This document shows, piece after piece, positions 1-7,713 of a stretch of 64,000 bases of DNA (its first letter is position 1; the number at the start of each line of letters is the position of its first letter). The notes below the pieces were generated by a model, which saw only the letters and a program-made list of their open reading frames with translations, was not told the origin of the DNA and made no database searches. The position numbers and the translations under genes were made by a program. This DNA comes from Clostridiales bacterium (GTDB lineage: Bacteria > Bacillota > Clostridia > Lachnospirales > Lachnospiraceae), in NCBI GenBank assembly GCA_022770525.1, contig JALEHN010000067.1, positions 17,302 to 81,301 on the forward strand, written 5' to 3'.

Positions 1-904
1 TTCCCGCCTCTACATCTTCATACCCCGGAATCGTGATCTTCTTTTCAAACGGTGCCTTTTCCATTGCAAATGTATAATGACCGCCCTGATAATGGTCGTG
101 ACTTAAAATGGAACCGCCGACAATCGGAAGATCCGCATTGGAGCCGATAAAATAATGGGGCAGAAACTTAATAAAATCAAACAGTTTCACAAAGGTCGCC
201 CGTTCAATCTTCATCGGCACATGCTCGCCGTTAAATACAATACAATGTTCATTATAATAAACATACGGAGAATACTGAAATCCCCATGATGTCTGATTAA
301 TGGTCAATGGAATCACACGATGATTCTGTCTTGCCGGATGGTTAACTCTGCCGGCGTAGCCCACATTTTCCTTACACAACAGACATTTCGGATAACTGCT
401 GGACTTGGCTTTACCTGCTGCCGCAATGGCTTTCGGATCTTTTTCCGGCTTTGATAGGTTAATTGAAATATCAATATCACCAAAATCACTTTCAACAGTC
501 CACCGCATATCCTTTTTAATCCGGTAACGTCGGATATAATTGCTGTCCTGACTCAGTTTATAAAAATAATCTGATGCCTTCTTTGGACTCTCCCTGTATA
601 AATCATTAAACCTGCGTACAACTTCACTTGGTCTTGGCATAAGACAATCCATCAGCTTTGTATCAAACAGATCTCTGTATGTAATGCTGTCATTTTCCAA
701 AAGTCCACGGGACACAGCTTCGTCAAGAAGTTCATTGAGCGTTGATTCAAGATCAACATTTTCAAATGTCTGCATCGGTTCTTCATAACTGTCCTCGCCC
801 ATCACTTCAAGCAGACGGTTTAACGCATAAATTTCGTCTTCCTTCTCAATCAGGCCTGTCTCCAGACCATATTGAACAAGTTTTTTAATACTCTCATTAA
901 TCAT
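1..904 (-). CDS. galT: UDP-glucose--hexose-1-phosphate uridylyltransferase, partial (3' end outside window)
   Basis: Transfers UMP between UDP-glucose and galactose 1-phosphate in the Leloir pathway. The minus strand reads open from an ATG at 904 to the window edge, about 301 residues, so the C-terminus is missing. The catalytic HxH motif is visible as SHDHYQGG (His269, His271), and a CxxC (Cys174/Cys177) lies upstream. The long N-terminal region before the HxH motif fits the Firmicute type of GalT rather than the shorter E. coli type. A GGAGG sits 9 bases before the ATG. It starts 15 bases after the galK stop, so both are one operon. Confident call. Confidence 0.92.
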   Translation of the reverse strand, partial: MINESIKKLVQYGLETGLIEKEDEIYALNRLLEVMGEDSYEEPMQTFENVDLESTLNELLDEAVSRGLLENDSITYRDLFDTKLMDCLMPRPSEVVRRFNDLYRESPKKASDYFYKLSQDSNYIRRYRIKKDMRWTVESDFGDIDISINLSKPEKDPKAIAAAGKAKSSSYPKCLLCKENVGYAGRVNHPARQNHRVIPLTINQTSWGFQYSPYVYYNEHCIVFNGEHVPMKIERATFVKLFDFIKFLPHYFIGSNADLPIVGGSILSHDHYQGGHYTFAMEKAPFEKKITIPGYEDVEAG

Positions 905-919
905 CGCCGCACACCTCCT

Positions 920-2089
920 TTACGCCAGAATACCTGCGCCGTCGCCGATATCCACAACATAAAAATCTGCGGCATACCCGATTTTTTCTTTATACGCTGC
1001 GCCGACTTTCTCTATAAATGCATCGATGGCTTCCGTTTTGACAATACTTACTGTACACCCGCCAAAACCGGCACCGGTCATCCTTGAACCAATGACACCG
1101 TCACACTGCCATGCTTCTTCCACCAGTGTATCAAGCTCAATACCTGTCACCTCATAATCATCACGAAGAGATACATGAGAAGCATTCATCAGCTGTCCGA
1201 ACTGTGCAATGTCATTATTCTTAAGGGCTGTCACAGCTTTGACAGTTCTCTGATTTTCATAAACAGCATGTTTTGCCCGGCGCACACATACAGGACGTCT
1301 GATTGCATCCTTTACTGCTTCAAATTCTTCCTCCGTCAGCTGACCGAGATTCTCAATATTTTTAACCTTCCGAATATCTGCCAAAGCTTCCTCGCACTCA
1401 CTGCGGCGCTCATTATACTTTGAATCACCAAGGCCACGCTTTTTATTGCTGCAGGCAATAACAATTCTTGCACCGTCAAGTTTTACCGGAGCATAGGTAT
1501 AGGAAAGATCACTTGTATCAAGGAAAATTGCCTGATCCTTTTTCCCCATGGCTATGGCAAACTGATCCATAATGCCGCAGTTAACGCCGTTAAACTTATT
1601 TTCCGAATACTGACCATACAGCGCAAGGTCAATCATAGACAGCTTTTCATAACCGAACATATCACGAAGCATGACCCCTGTCACCAGCTCCACAGATGCC
1701 GATGATGACAGCCCCGAGCCGTTGGGAATATTGCCAAAAAGCAGCATATCCACACCATTTGACACTTCAAGACCTTTCTCATTAAATGTCCACATAATGC
1801 CCTTTGGATAATTCGTCCAGTCCGCCGCTTTGTCATAATAAAGTTCATCAAGACTTGACGTCATCACACCCTTATCCTCAAAATTCATGGAATAAAATCT
1901 GAGAGTTCTGTCTGTACGTCTGCGGGCAATCATATAAGTGCCGATGGTCAATGCGCACGGAAAAACGTGGCCGCCGTTGTAGTCTGTGTGTTCCCCGATC
2001 AGATTGACACGTCCCGGTGCAAAATAAGCACGGATATCGCCTTCGCCGCCAAAAAGTTCTTTAAATTTCTTCATCAATACTTCTCTCAT
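920..2089 (-). CDS. galK: Galactokinase
   Basis: Phosphorylates galactose to galactose 1-phosphate with ATP, feeding the GalT encoded just downstream. It is a 389-residue GHMP kinase, the usual length. The galactokinase signature GRVNLIGEHTDYNGG lies at residues 26-40, the ATP-binding GSGLSSSAS at about 124-132, and the third GHMP motif GAGFGGC near the C-terminus. A GTG three bases upstream (2092) is also in frame, but the ATG at 2089 is better spaced (7 bases) from GGAGG and is preferred. Confidence 0.95.
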   Translation of the reverse strand: MREVLMKKFKELFGGEGDIRAYFAPGRVNLIGEHTDYNGGHVFPCALTIGTYMIARRRTDRTLRFYSMNFEDKGVMTSSLDELYYDKAADWTNYPKGIMWTFNEKGLEVSNGVDMLLFGNIPNGSGLSSSASVELVTGVMLRDMFGYEKLSMIDLALYGQYSENKFNGVNCGIMDQFAIAMGKKDQAIFLDTSDLSYTYAPVKLDGARIVIACSNKKRGLGDSKYNERRSECEEALADIRKVKNIENLGQLTEEEFEAVKDAIRRPVCVRRAKHAVYENQRTVKAVTALKNNDIAQFGQLMNASHVSLRDDYEVTGIELDTLVEEAWQCDGVIGSRMTGAGFGGCTVSIVKTEAIDAFIEKVGAAYKEKIGYAADFYVVDIGDGAGILA

Positions 2090-2133
2090 CACTAAACCTC
2101 CGCTATTTGTTTTCGCTCATTGCTTATAGCATA

Positions 2134-2162
2134 AGAATAATGCGTTTATGAATTAATTTCAA
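2134..2162 (-). promoter_or_regulatory. Candidate promoter of the galK-galT operon
   Basis: On the minus strand TTGAAA (2162-2157) and TATTCT (2139-2134) are 17 bases apart, about 40 bases before the galK start. The -10 box is only a fair match, so this is tentative. Confidence 0.4.
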
Positions 2163-2237
2163 CAATTATCATCGGATAAAGTATAACTATATTGAGGTTT
2201 TGCAATATGACGGCATTTTAAAGTCAATTGTCGTTTT

Positions 2238-3368
2238 TCAATCCGCCCCGGGCGGCTGCAGGGTGTTTTGAAGCAGTGACGCTGCATTTTTCCATGCGAC
2301 TTTTTCAATCTCGGTAAAGCTTAGTCCCGACTTTCGCATGGTATCAAAAAGCAGCGGCATTTTTGCGGCATTCTCTATTTCACTGCCGCCTAAGAAACCA
2401 TCAAAATCAGAGCCGAGAGCCACAGATTCAATACCTGCCTTATTAATCATATATTTGATATGTTCAACAATCGAAGCCGCATCTGAGCGTCCGTCATTAT
2501 TTAAAAACTGCCCATAGTAGTTGACACCGACAATACCGCCGGCATTCCCCAGTGTTTTTAACATATCATCGGTCATGTTTCTCGGATGGGCACATAAAGC
2601 CCTGGCACACGAATGGGATGCCACAAACTGCCGTCCTGCACGCTTCATGATGTCCGCTACATCATAAAATCCGCCGTCAGACAAATGGGACACATCAACA
2701 ATCATCTTCAGTTCATTCATCTTTTCAACAATGTCCTTGCCAAAAGGCTTAAGACCCCTTCGCATTTCCCACGGATCAGGCGCATTCGGGTATCCGAGAC
2801 AGTTTTCGTAATTCCATGTCAGTGTGATCAGTCGGACACCCCTGTCATACAAACAGTCAAGCCGGTCTTCTTTACCATTGATCAAGCCGCCGTCTTCCAC
2901 AGTGAGCATGCCATAAATATCGTCGTCTTTTACAGCAGGGATATCGTTCATACTGCCTTTTTCCACAGCAAGCATGCCATATATATCGGCGTCTGCACAG
3001 ATTCCTGCAGTCTGCGAACCGGCTAATTGCATCATTTCTTCTGCATCCTTACTGCCTCTGCACGGCTTTATACCCGCGTCAAAAGACATTTCTTCATACA
3101 GGTCGATCATGTGCATCACATAATCCCATGAGGCATCATAACTGCCAAGGGCTTTCATATCCGAAAAGCAGGCAAACGCCTGCATCAGCGCGTCCCCGGC
3201 TTTAAGCTTTGGCATATCGATACACAAACTGTTTTTTATTAGATTTTCCATTTCACAGCACGGACTGCTGCCAATACCACCTTTTGCACAGGCGTTTTCC
3301 CGCTGCTTCTTAAGTCTTCGCTCATACAGTTCCATGACCGTATCGCAGTGTAAATCAATATATTTCAT
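2238..3368 (-). CDS. Membrane dipeptidase family (peptidase M19) with a duplicated segment
   Basis: Metal-dependent dipeptidase of the renal dipeptidase family, 376 residues. Expected zinc ligands are visible: HCD at 7-9, DVSH (His228) and ASHS (His252), plus GSDFDG near the C-terminus. The segment carrying the metal-bridging glutamate is present twice in tandem, 22 residues apart: GMLAVEKG (Glu136) and GMLTVEDGG (Glu158). Only the second is followed by the usual RGVRLITLTWN stretch, so it is probably the working copy. The gene starts 4 bases after the sirtuin stop and has no clear ribosome-binding site, which suggests translational coupling. Substrate unknown. Confidence 0.88.
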   Translation of the reverse strand: MKYIDLHCDTVMELYERRLKKQRENACAKGGIGSSPCCEMENLIKNSLCIDMPKLKAGDALMQAFACFSDMKALGSYDASWDYVMHMIDLYEEMSFDAGIKPCRGSKDAEEMMQLAGSQTAGICADADIYGMLAVEKGSMNDIPAVKDDDIYGMLTVEDGGLINGKEDRLDCLYDRGVRLITLTWNYENCLGYPNAPDPWEMRRGLKPFGKDIVEKMNELKMIVDVSHLSDGGFYDVADIMKRAGRQFVASHSCARALCAHPRNMTDDMLKTLGNAGGIVGVNYYGQFLNNDGRSDAASIVEHIKYMINKAGIESVALGSDFDGFLGGSEIENAAKMPLLFDTMRKSGLSFTEIEKVAWKNAASLLQNTLQPPGAD

Positions 3369-3372
3369 ATGT

Positions 3373-4095
3373 TTATTCCAGTCCGACGGCCTGCGCCAGT
3401 ACCTTTCCTATAGAATCATGGATCAGAAGATTGGCATACTTATCATATGGCGTCTCGCTTTTATTGATCAGCACAAGCTTATTGCCATGGTAATATCGGA
3501 TAAACCCTGCCGCCGGATAAACATTCAGCGAAGTGCCGCCCACAATCAGCACATCCGCTGCCGAAATCGCTTCAATACTTTGATTAATCGTATCTTCATC
3601 AAGACCTTCCTCGTATAAAACGACCTCCGGTTTTATGATGCTTCCGCAGTCATCACAGCGCGGAACACCGTCCTTTGCCATAATTTCATCAAGCGTATAA
3701 AAACGGCCGCACTTTGTACAGCGGTTTTTAAGGATACTGCCATGAAGCTCATAAACATTCTTACTGCCGGCCATCTGATGAAGCCCGTCAATATTCTGAG
3801 TCACAACCGCTTTAAGTTTCCCCTCTGCCTCAAGCTTTGCCAGCGCCAAATGGGCTTTATTCGGTCCGGCTTCCTTATAAATCATCGTTGTTTTATAAAA
3901 ATCATAAAACTTTTCGGGATTTTGCCAAAAATATGTATGCGACAAAATTGTTTCCGGTGAAACACCAAATTTTCTCACCGTGTTATAAATGCCCTGCTCA
4001 CTGCGAAAATCCGGAATACCGCTCTCTGTTGAAACACCGGCACCACCGAAAAACACAATATTATCCGACTGTTCGATCATCGTCTTTAAATCCAT
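3373..4095 (-). CDS. NAD-dependent protein deacylase, sirtuin (Sir2/CobB family)
   Basis: Removes acyl groups from lysines using NAD. The 240-residue protein has the NAD-binding GAGVSTESGIPDFRS (residues 18-32), TQNIDGLH (99-106), the catalytic histidine in LHGS (His118), and a four-cysteine zinc site (Cys126, 129, 147, 150). A GTG at 4104 is also in frame, but GGGTGGAG is spaced correctly only for the ATG at 4095. It sits between a TPR protein and the M19 dipeptidase on the same strand with short gaps, so the three are probably co-transcribed. The substrate class (acetyl, succinyl or other) cannot be read from the sequence. Confidence 0.93.
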   Translation of the reverse strand: MDLKTMIEQSDNIVFFGGAGVSTESGIPDFRSEQGIYNTVRKFGVSPETILSHTYFWQNPEKFYDFYKTTMIYKEAGPNKAHLALAKLEAEGKLKAVVTQNIDGLHQMAGSKNVYELHGSILKNRCTKCGRFYTLDEIMAKDGVPRCDDCGSIIKPEVVLYEEGLDEDTINQSIEAISAADVLIVGGTSLNVYPAAGFIRYYHGNKLVLINKSETPYDKYANLLIHDSIGKVLAQAVGLE

Positions 4096-4118
4096 TTTCT
4101 CCACCCTTTCTGTTTATA

Positions 4119-5177
4119 CTAATCATGTTTTTTCGAAAAAAAATCTTTAATTGAAAAACCGCGGAGAGCCACAAACGGCCACCGTCTTTCCATGTCTTTC
4201 AAATTGATACCGCAATCGCTTAAAATCTTTTTATCTTTCACCTGCTGATAAGCTTTATAGGCTTTGTCCACATTACCCATGGCAAACCACGCCTGACCGA
4301 CACATAGTAAATAGCCATCCATCGGCTGTATGTCATAGGCCTCCTGATAGTATCCGGCTGCCTCCTCATATTTTTTTTCCGCAAACAAAAGATGCCCCTT
4401 AAGCGCCAGCAAGTCATCACCATCCGGCTCCAGCTTCAAAGCTTTTTCAATGGCCTTAAAGCCTTCCCTGACAAAGCCAAGCTGTTCACAGGCCATTGCC
4501 AGATAATAAAGGCCATCCACAGAGCGCCCGTCAAGCTTCACGGCCTGTGACGCATACTGATACATTGTTTTTGGCTCTCGGATATCACTGCACCGGTCAT
4601 TCATCATTTTTTCGGCAATACTTTCGCATTTTTCAATACAGTAATCTCTCATGTGCTTCACTGATCCGTCTTTGCCGCTGCCGGCCATGCGCACACGGTC
4701 ACCGCTGTAGAAACCTGTCACCATATCATATCTTATCTCAATAAAATGCCTTTGTTCATCATCAATGACAGCCATAAGCCTGTCATACAAAACATCATCT
4801 TCCTCGATGACCTGATACATTTTTTCTTCCAGACCGGGCACATCAAACACGATTCTGTCCCCGGCTGCAAGAAGACGGGCATGAAGGGCCCTTGCGCATA
4901 TATTTCCTTCAAGAAACGCCGATATAATCTGTAAATGACGATAAACTCTCGCATGTCTGTACCAGCCGATAATCTTTCCTTCAAAAATAAAAACGACCGG
5001 AACATCCTCTATCCATTCTGTTCTGACAGTACATTCATAAAAATCCTCAAGGATTATGCACACCGCACTCCGGTCATTTCGCTGACGGGTCAGCGCCCAG
5101 CACTCACCGTGATAATCAAAAAATTCATTCATCATCAGCGACGCTTCATTTTCAATTTTTACAGCTAAAACAGCCAC
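4119..5177 (-). CDS. Hypothetical protein with C-terminal tetratricopeptide repeats
   Basis: Function not recognised. An upstream in-frame ATG exists at 5207, but a strong GGGAGGTGA lies inside that longer frame, 7 bases before a GTG at 5177, so the GTG is taken as start (352 residues). The C-terminal third shows three to four TPR-like helix pairs with the usual spacing, such as GLYYLAMACEQLG and AAGYYQEAYDIQPMDG. The N-terminal 140 residues contain a short motif of type GKIIGWYRHARVYR and no membrane segment. The repeats suggest protein-protein contacts. It precedes the sirtuin by about 24 bases on the same strand. Confidence 0.7.
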   Translation of the reverse strand: MAVLAVKIENEASLMMNEFFDYHGECWALTRQRNDRSAVCIILEDFYECTVRTEWIEDVPVVFIFEGKIIGWYRHARVYRHLQIISAFLEGNICARALHARLLAAGDRIVFDVPGLEEKMYQVIEEDDVLYDRLMAVIDDEQRHFIEIRYDMVTGFYSGDRVRMAGSGKDGSVKHMRDYCIEKCESIAEKMMNDRCSDIREPKTMYQYASQAVKLDGRSVDGLYYLAMACEQLGFVREGFKAIEKALKLEPDGDDLLALKGHLLFAEKKYEEAAGYYQEAYDIQPMDGYLLCVGQAWFAMGNVDKAYKAYQQVKDKKILSDCGINLKDMERRWPFVALRGFSIKDFFSKKHD

Positions 5178-5250
5178 AATATCACCTCCCGGCATTGCTA
5201 TTTTCACTTAAGCGCCAGTCGTCCGTCTGTCGCTTGAATTCATTTAACAC

Positions 5251-5279
5251 TTGAAGTCCATCATCTGTCCCTGTATAAT
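5251..5279 (+). promoter_or_regulatory. Promoter of the cyclophilin gene
   Basis: TTGAAG (5251-5256) and a perfect TATAAT (5274-5279) are separated by 17 bases, about 95 bases before the cyclophilin start. Confidence 0.75.
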
Positions 5280-5373
5280 AATATGGAATGATGTTTGCGT
5301 CAAAGCCCTTTCAATATCACAGGACTTTTTTAAGCAGGCATCACATCATATATGATTGAAAGGAAGACTGACA

Positions 5374-5895
5374 ATGGCACAAAATCCAGTTGTTACAATT
5401 ACAATGGAAAACGGCGATGTGATGAAAGCGGAGCTTTATCCTGACATCGCACCGAACACAGTTCATAATTTTATTTCTTTAGTTAAAAAAGGATATTACA
5501 ACGGCATCGGCTTTCACCGTGTCATTTCCGGGTTTATGATTCAGGGCGGATGCCCTGACGGCACAGGTGCCGGCGGCCCGGGCTACTCAATCAAAGGCGA
5601 ATTTACACAAAACGGCTTTGACAATCCGTTAAAACACACACCGGGCGTATTATCCATGGCAAGAACGATGATGCCAAACTCTGCAGGCAGCCAGTTCTTT
5701 ATCATGCACAAAACATCACCGCACTTAGACGGCGCATATGCGGCTTTTGGCAAAGTGACCGAAGGTCTTGACATTGTTGACAAAATCGCCAATACACCGA
5801 CTGATTTCAGGGACAGACCAAAAACACCTCAGACAATTGCTTCCATGACTGTGGAAACTTTCGGCACTGACTATCCTGAACCGGAAAAAATGTAA
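5374..5895 (+). CDS. Peptidyl-prolyl cis-trans isomerase, cyclophilin type
   Basis: Speeds up proline isomerisation during protein folding. The 173-residue protein has no signal peptide, so it is cytosolic. Cyclophilin motifs are clear: FHRVISGFMIQGGCPDGTG, the SAGSQFFI core, and HLDGAYAAFGKV. The upstream in-frame TTG at 5356 is rejected because AAAGGA is placed for the ATG at 5374. It has its own promoter and terminator and is a single-gene unit divergent from the TPR-sirtuin-dipeptidase genes. Confidence 0.95.
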   Translation: MAQNPVVTITMENGDVMKAELYPDIAPNTVHNFISLVKKGYYNGIGFHRVISGFMIQGGCPDGTGAGGPGYSIKGEFTQNGFDNPLKHTPGVLSMARTMMPNSAGSQFFIMHKTSPHLDGAYAAFGKVTEGLDIVDKIANTPTDFRDRPKTPQTIASMTVETFGTDYPEPEKM

Positions 5896-5901
5896 TTTTT
5901 T

Positions 5902-5951
5902 AGGCAGATATTTAATTTTCTCATAAGAAGAGATTAAATACCTGCCTTTTT
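5902..5951 (+). terminator. Rho-independent terminator after the cyclophilin gene
   Basis: Arms AGGCAG.TATTTAAT and ATTAAATA.CTGCCT form a long hairpin followed by TTTTT, just after the stop codon at 5895. Confidence 0.8.
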
Positions 5952-5988
5952 AAGTTTTTACCCGTTTATCCGGCTGAAACAAACGCCG

Positions 5989-6111
5989 TCAATCCTCGTC
6001 TTCTTCTTCAGCAACAACAGCGCCTACCAGCGATGTCACTGACCCCACAATAGCTGCAACAACAGCAATAATCAAAAGGAGCAGCGCACCAAGAAATACT
6101 AAAAGTGACAT
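5989..6111 (-). CDS. Small single-pass membrane protein (40 aa), hypothetical
   Basis: A short frame of 40 codons with ATG at 6111 and an AGGAGG 4 bases upstream. The product is an N-terminal hydrophobic helix of roughly 30 residues (MSLLVFLGALLLLIIAVVAA and onward) followed by a strongly acidic tail (EEEDED). The shape is of a small membrane protein with its tail on one side of the membrane. It is convergent with the cyclophilin gene and divergent from the YdcF-like gene. Function unknown. The ribosome-binding site and the coherent hydrophobic-then-acidic composition are the evidence that it is real. Confidence 0.6.
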   Translation of the reverse strand: MSLLVFLGALLLLIIAVVAAIVGSVTSLVGAVVAEEEDED

Positions 6112-6153
6112 ATATCCTCCTATCCGCAGCTACACTGCAAAAAATCTTATTTC

Positions 6154-6182
6154 TTTACATTTTACCACGTTTTATCTATAAT
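6154..6182 (+). promoter_or_regulatory. Promoter of the YdcF-like gene
   Basis: TTTACA (6154-6159), 17-base spacer, TATAAT (6177-6182), about 110 bases before the chosen start. Confidence 0.65.
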
Positions 6183-6292
6183 TAAAACACCTATTTTATT
6201 TCTAAAATGTGAAACACGTTGAAATACATAAACGTCACAGCGCCAAAAAGCCTTTGACTTCATCATCAATTTTATTCGGGAGGTATCCTATC

Positions 6293-6892
6293 ATGAACCC
6301 TATGCTCAAAGACATGACAGACTTTATATTTCTGGAAAATGAACCGGAAAAATCCGATATTATTTTTATCCCCGGCAGCGGCTACGGCGCGCTCTCACTG
6401 ACAGCATCCGATTTATGGAAACGTGGCTTTGCGCCTTACATACTGCCCTCCGGACGATTCAGCATCCTTGAAAAGGGCTTTAGCGGCTCCGCAGACGGCA
6501 TCCTGCCAAAAAACGGAACCGGCTTTCCTACGGAATGTGCCTATCACCGGGAACTGCTTATTGAAAATGGCGTTTCCGAATCTGCCATACTGACTGAAGA
6601 TAAAGCCGCTTATACATACGAAAATGCCATTTACTCAAAACAGGTCACCGATGCCCTTGGATTAAAAATCAAAAAGGCGATCATCTGCTGTCAGGCTTTC
6701 CATGCCCGCCGATGCCGCCTTTATTATGAACTTCTTTATCCGGAAACACAATTTTTAATCTGCCCTACTGTGACTCAGGATATTTCCCGGAACAACTGGT
6801 ATCTTGATGATGGCAAAATCGACCGTGTTCTTGGAGAAATCGAGCGCTGCGGCAGCCAGTTCCACGACATTGTCAAAGAGCTGCACCCTTAA
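6293..6892 (+). CDS. YdcF/ElyC family (DUF218) protein
   Basis: A 199-residue DUF218-type protein, a family with a Rossmann-like fold linked to envelope or nucleotide-related functions but poorly defined. Family features seen are IIFIPGSGYGA near the N-terminus, an acidic YTYENAIYS stretch (the usual T.ENA motif) in the middle, and AIICCQAFHARRCRLYY. The start at 6293 is chosen because GGGAGG lies 9 bases before it; a longer in-frame ATG at 6209 has no such site and falls right after the promoter. No membrane anchor is seen, unlike ElyC or SanA. Confidence 0.75.
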   Translation: MNPMLKDMTDFIFLENEPEKSDIIFIPGSGYGALSLTASDLWKRGFAPYILPSGRFSILEKGFSGSADGILPKNGTGFPTECAYHRELLIENGVSESAILTEDKAAYTYENAIYSKQVTDALGLKIKKAIICCQAFHARRCRLYYELLYPETQFLICPTVTQDISRNNWYLDDGKIDRVLGEIERCGSQFHDIVKELHP

Positions 6893-7513
6893 TTATCTGC
6901 CAAGCTTTTCTTCAAGCAGCATTTTAATGATATGGACACACTGGTCAACCGTCATATTTGATGTATTGATGACATAATCATAAAATCTTCCGTCAAGCCA
7001 GTCCTCACCGGTAAAATATTTATAAAAGTCCCTGCGGAACTTATTTTTTTCATTGATCAGTGCCACAGCGGCCACACCATTCACACCATAATACTCCTTG
7101 ATTTCCTTAACTGCTGCTTCATCCGTTGCCTGGATATTGATTCTTAATGCATTAGGGAAATCACGGAAAATCATATTGCCGGTCAGACCCATCACGATCA
7201 TGGAGTTATTGGCTGCATAGTCTCTAAGCACTTTTGCTTCATGATTATATAAATTTTCAGTACTGAGCATATGAAAACCGTAATCGGCAATCTCGCCGCT
7301 GTATAAGAAATCAAGCTTTCTCGATACGGAACCGTTCCGGGGTGTTTTTTCCATTTTCAAAAATACATCCAGATTGATACCGCTGTCCTCAGAAGCACGT
7401 TTCGCTATACTGTCCTCAAAAAACTCAATACCAAAATCATGCGCCAGTCTTTTTCCTATTTTCTTACCCTTGCTGCCAAATCCTCTTTCAATCGTAATAA
7501 TAAAATTTTCCAA
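6893..7513 (-). CDS. Cytidylate kinase-like family protein
   Basis: Belongs to the cytidylate-kinase-like P-loop family common in clostridia (206 residues). The N-terminus ENFIITIERGFGSKGKKIG is the degenerate nucleotide-binding loop, followed by HDFGIEFFEDSIAKRASE. Whether it phosphorylates nucleotides is unknown. The start is a TTG at 7513, set by AGGAGG with 7 bases spacing; an in-frame ATG 30 bases upstream lies before the ribosome-binding site. It is convergent with the YdcF-like gene: the two stop codons are adjacent, with no room for a terminator. Confidence 0.8.
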   Translation of the reverse strand: MENFIITIERGFGSKGKKIGKRLAHDFGIEFFEDSIAKRASEDSGINLDVFLKMEKTPRNGSVSRKLDFLYSGEIADYGFHMLSTENLYNHEAKVLRDYAANNSMIVMGLTGNMIFRDFPNALRINIQATDEAAVKEIKEYYGVNGVAAVALINEKNKFRRDFYKYFTGEDWLDGRFYDYVINTSNMTVDQCVHIIKMLLEEKLGR

Positions 7514-7676
7514 AACGATACCTCCTGTTCTGCCAATCAGCAATCCTCATTCATCACATATCACAACCGCTGTCTCATAAATCATTTGAATACCTCTATT
7601 CTATTCCAAAAAGTATAGAAACGCAACAAAAATTTTTATGTGTTCTAAAAAATATTTTGAATCTTGCAAAAATTTT

Positions 7677-7701
7677 ATGCCGGGATAAGGCATCCCGGCA
7701 T
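7677..7701 (-). terminator. Terminator of the double-HAD gene
   Basis: Perfect hairpin ATGCCGGGAT/ATCCCGGCAT with a 5-base loop, followed on the minus strand by AAAATTTTT. It lies 13 bases after the HAD stop codon. Confidence 0.75.
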
Positions 7702-7713
7702 CTATATATCTCT

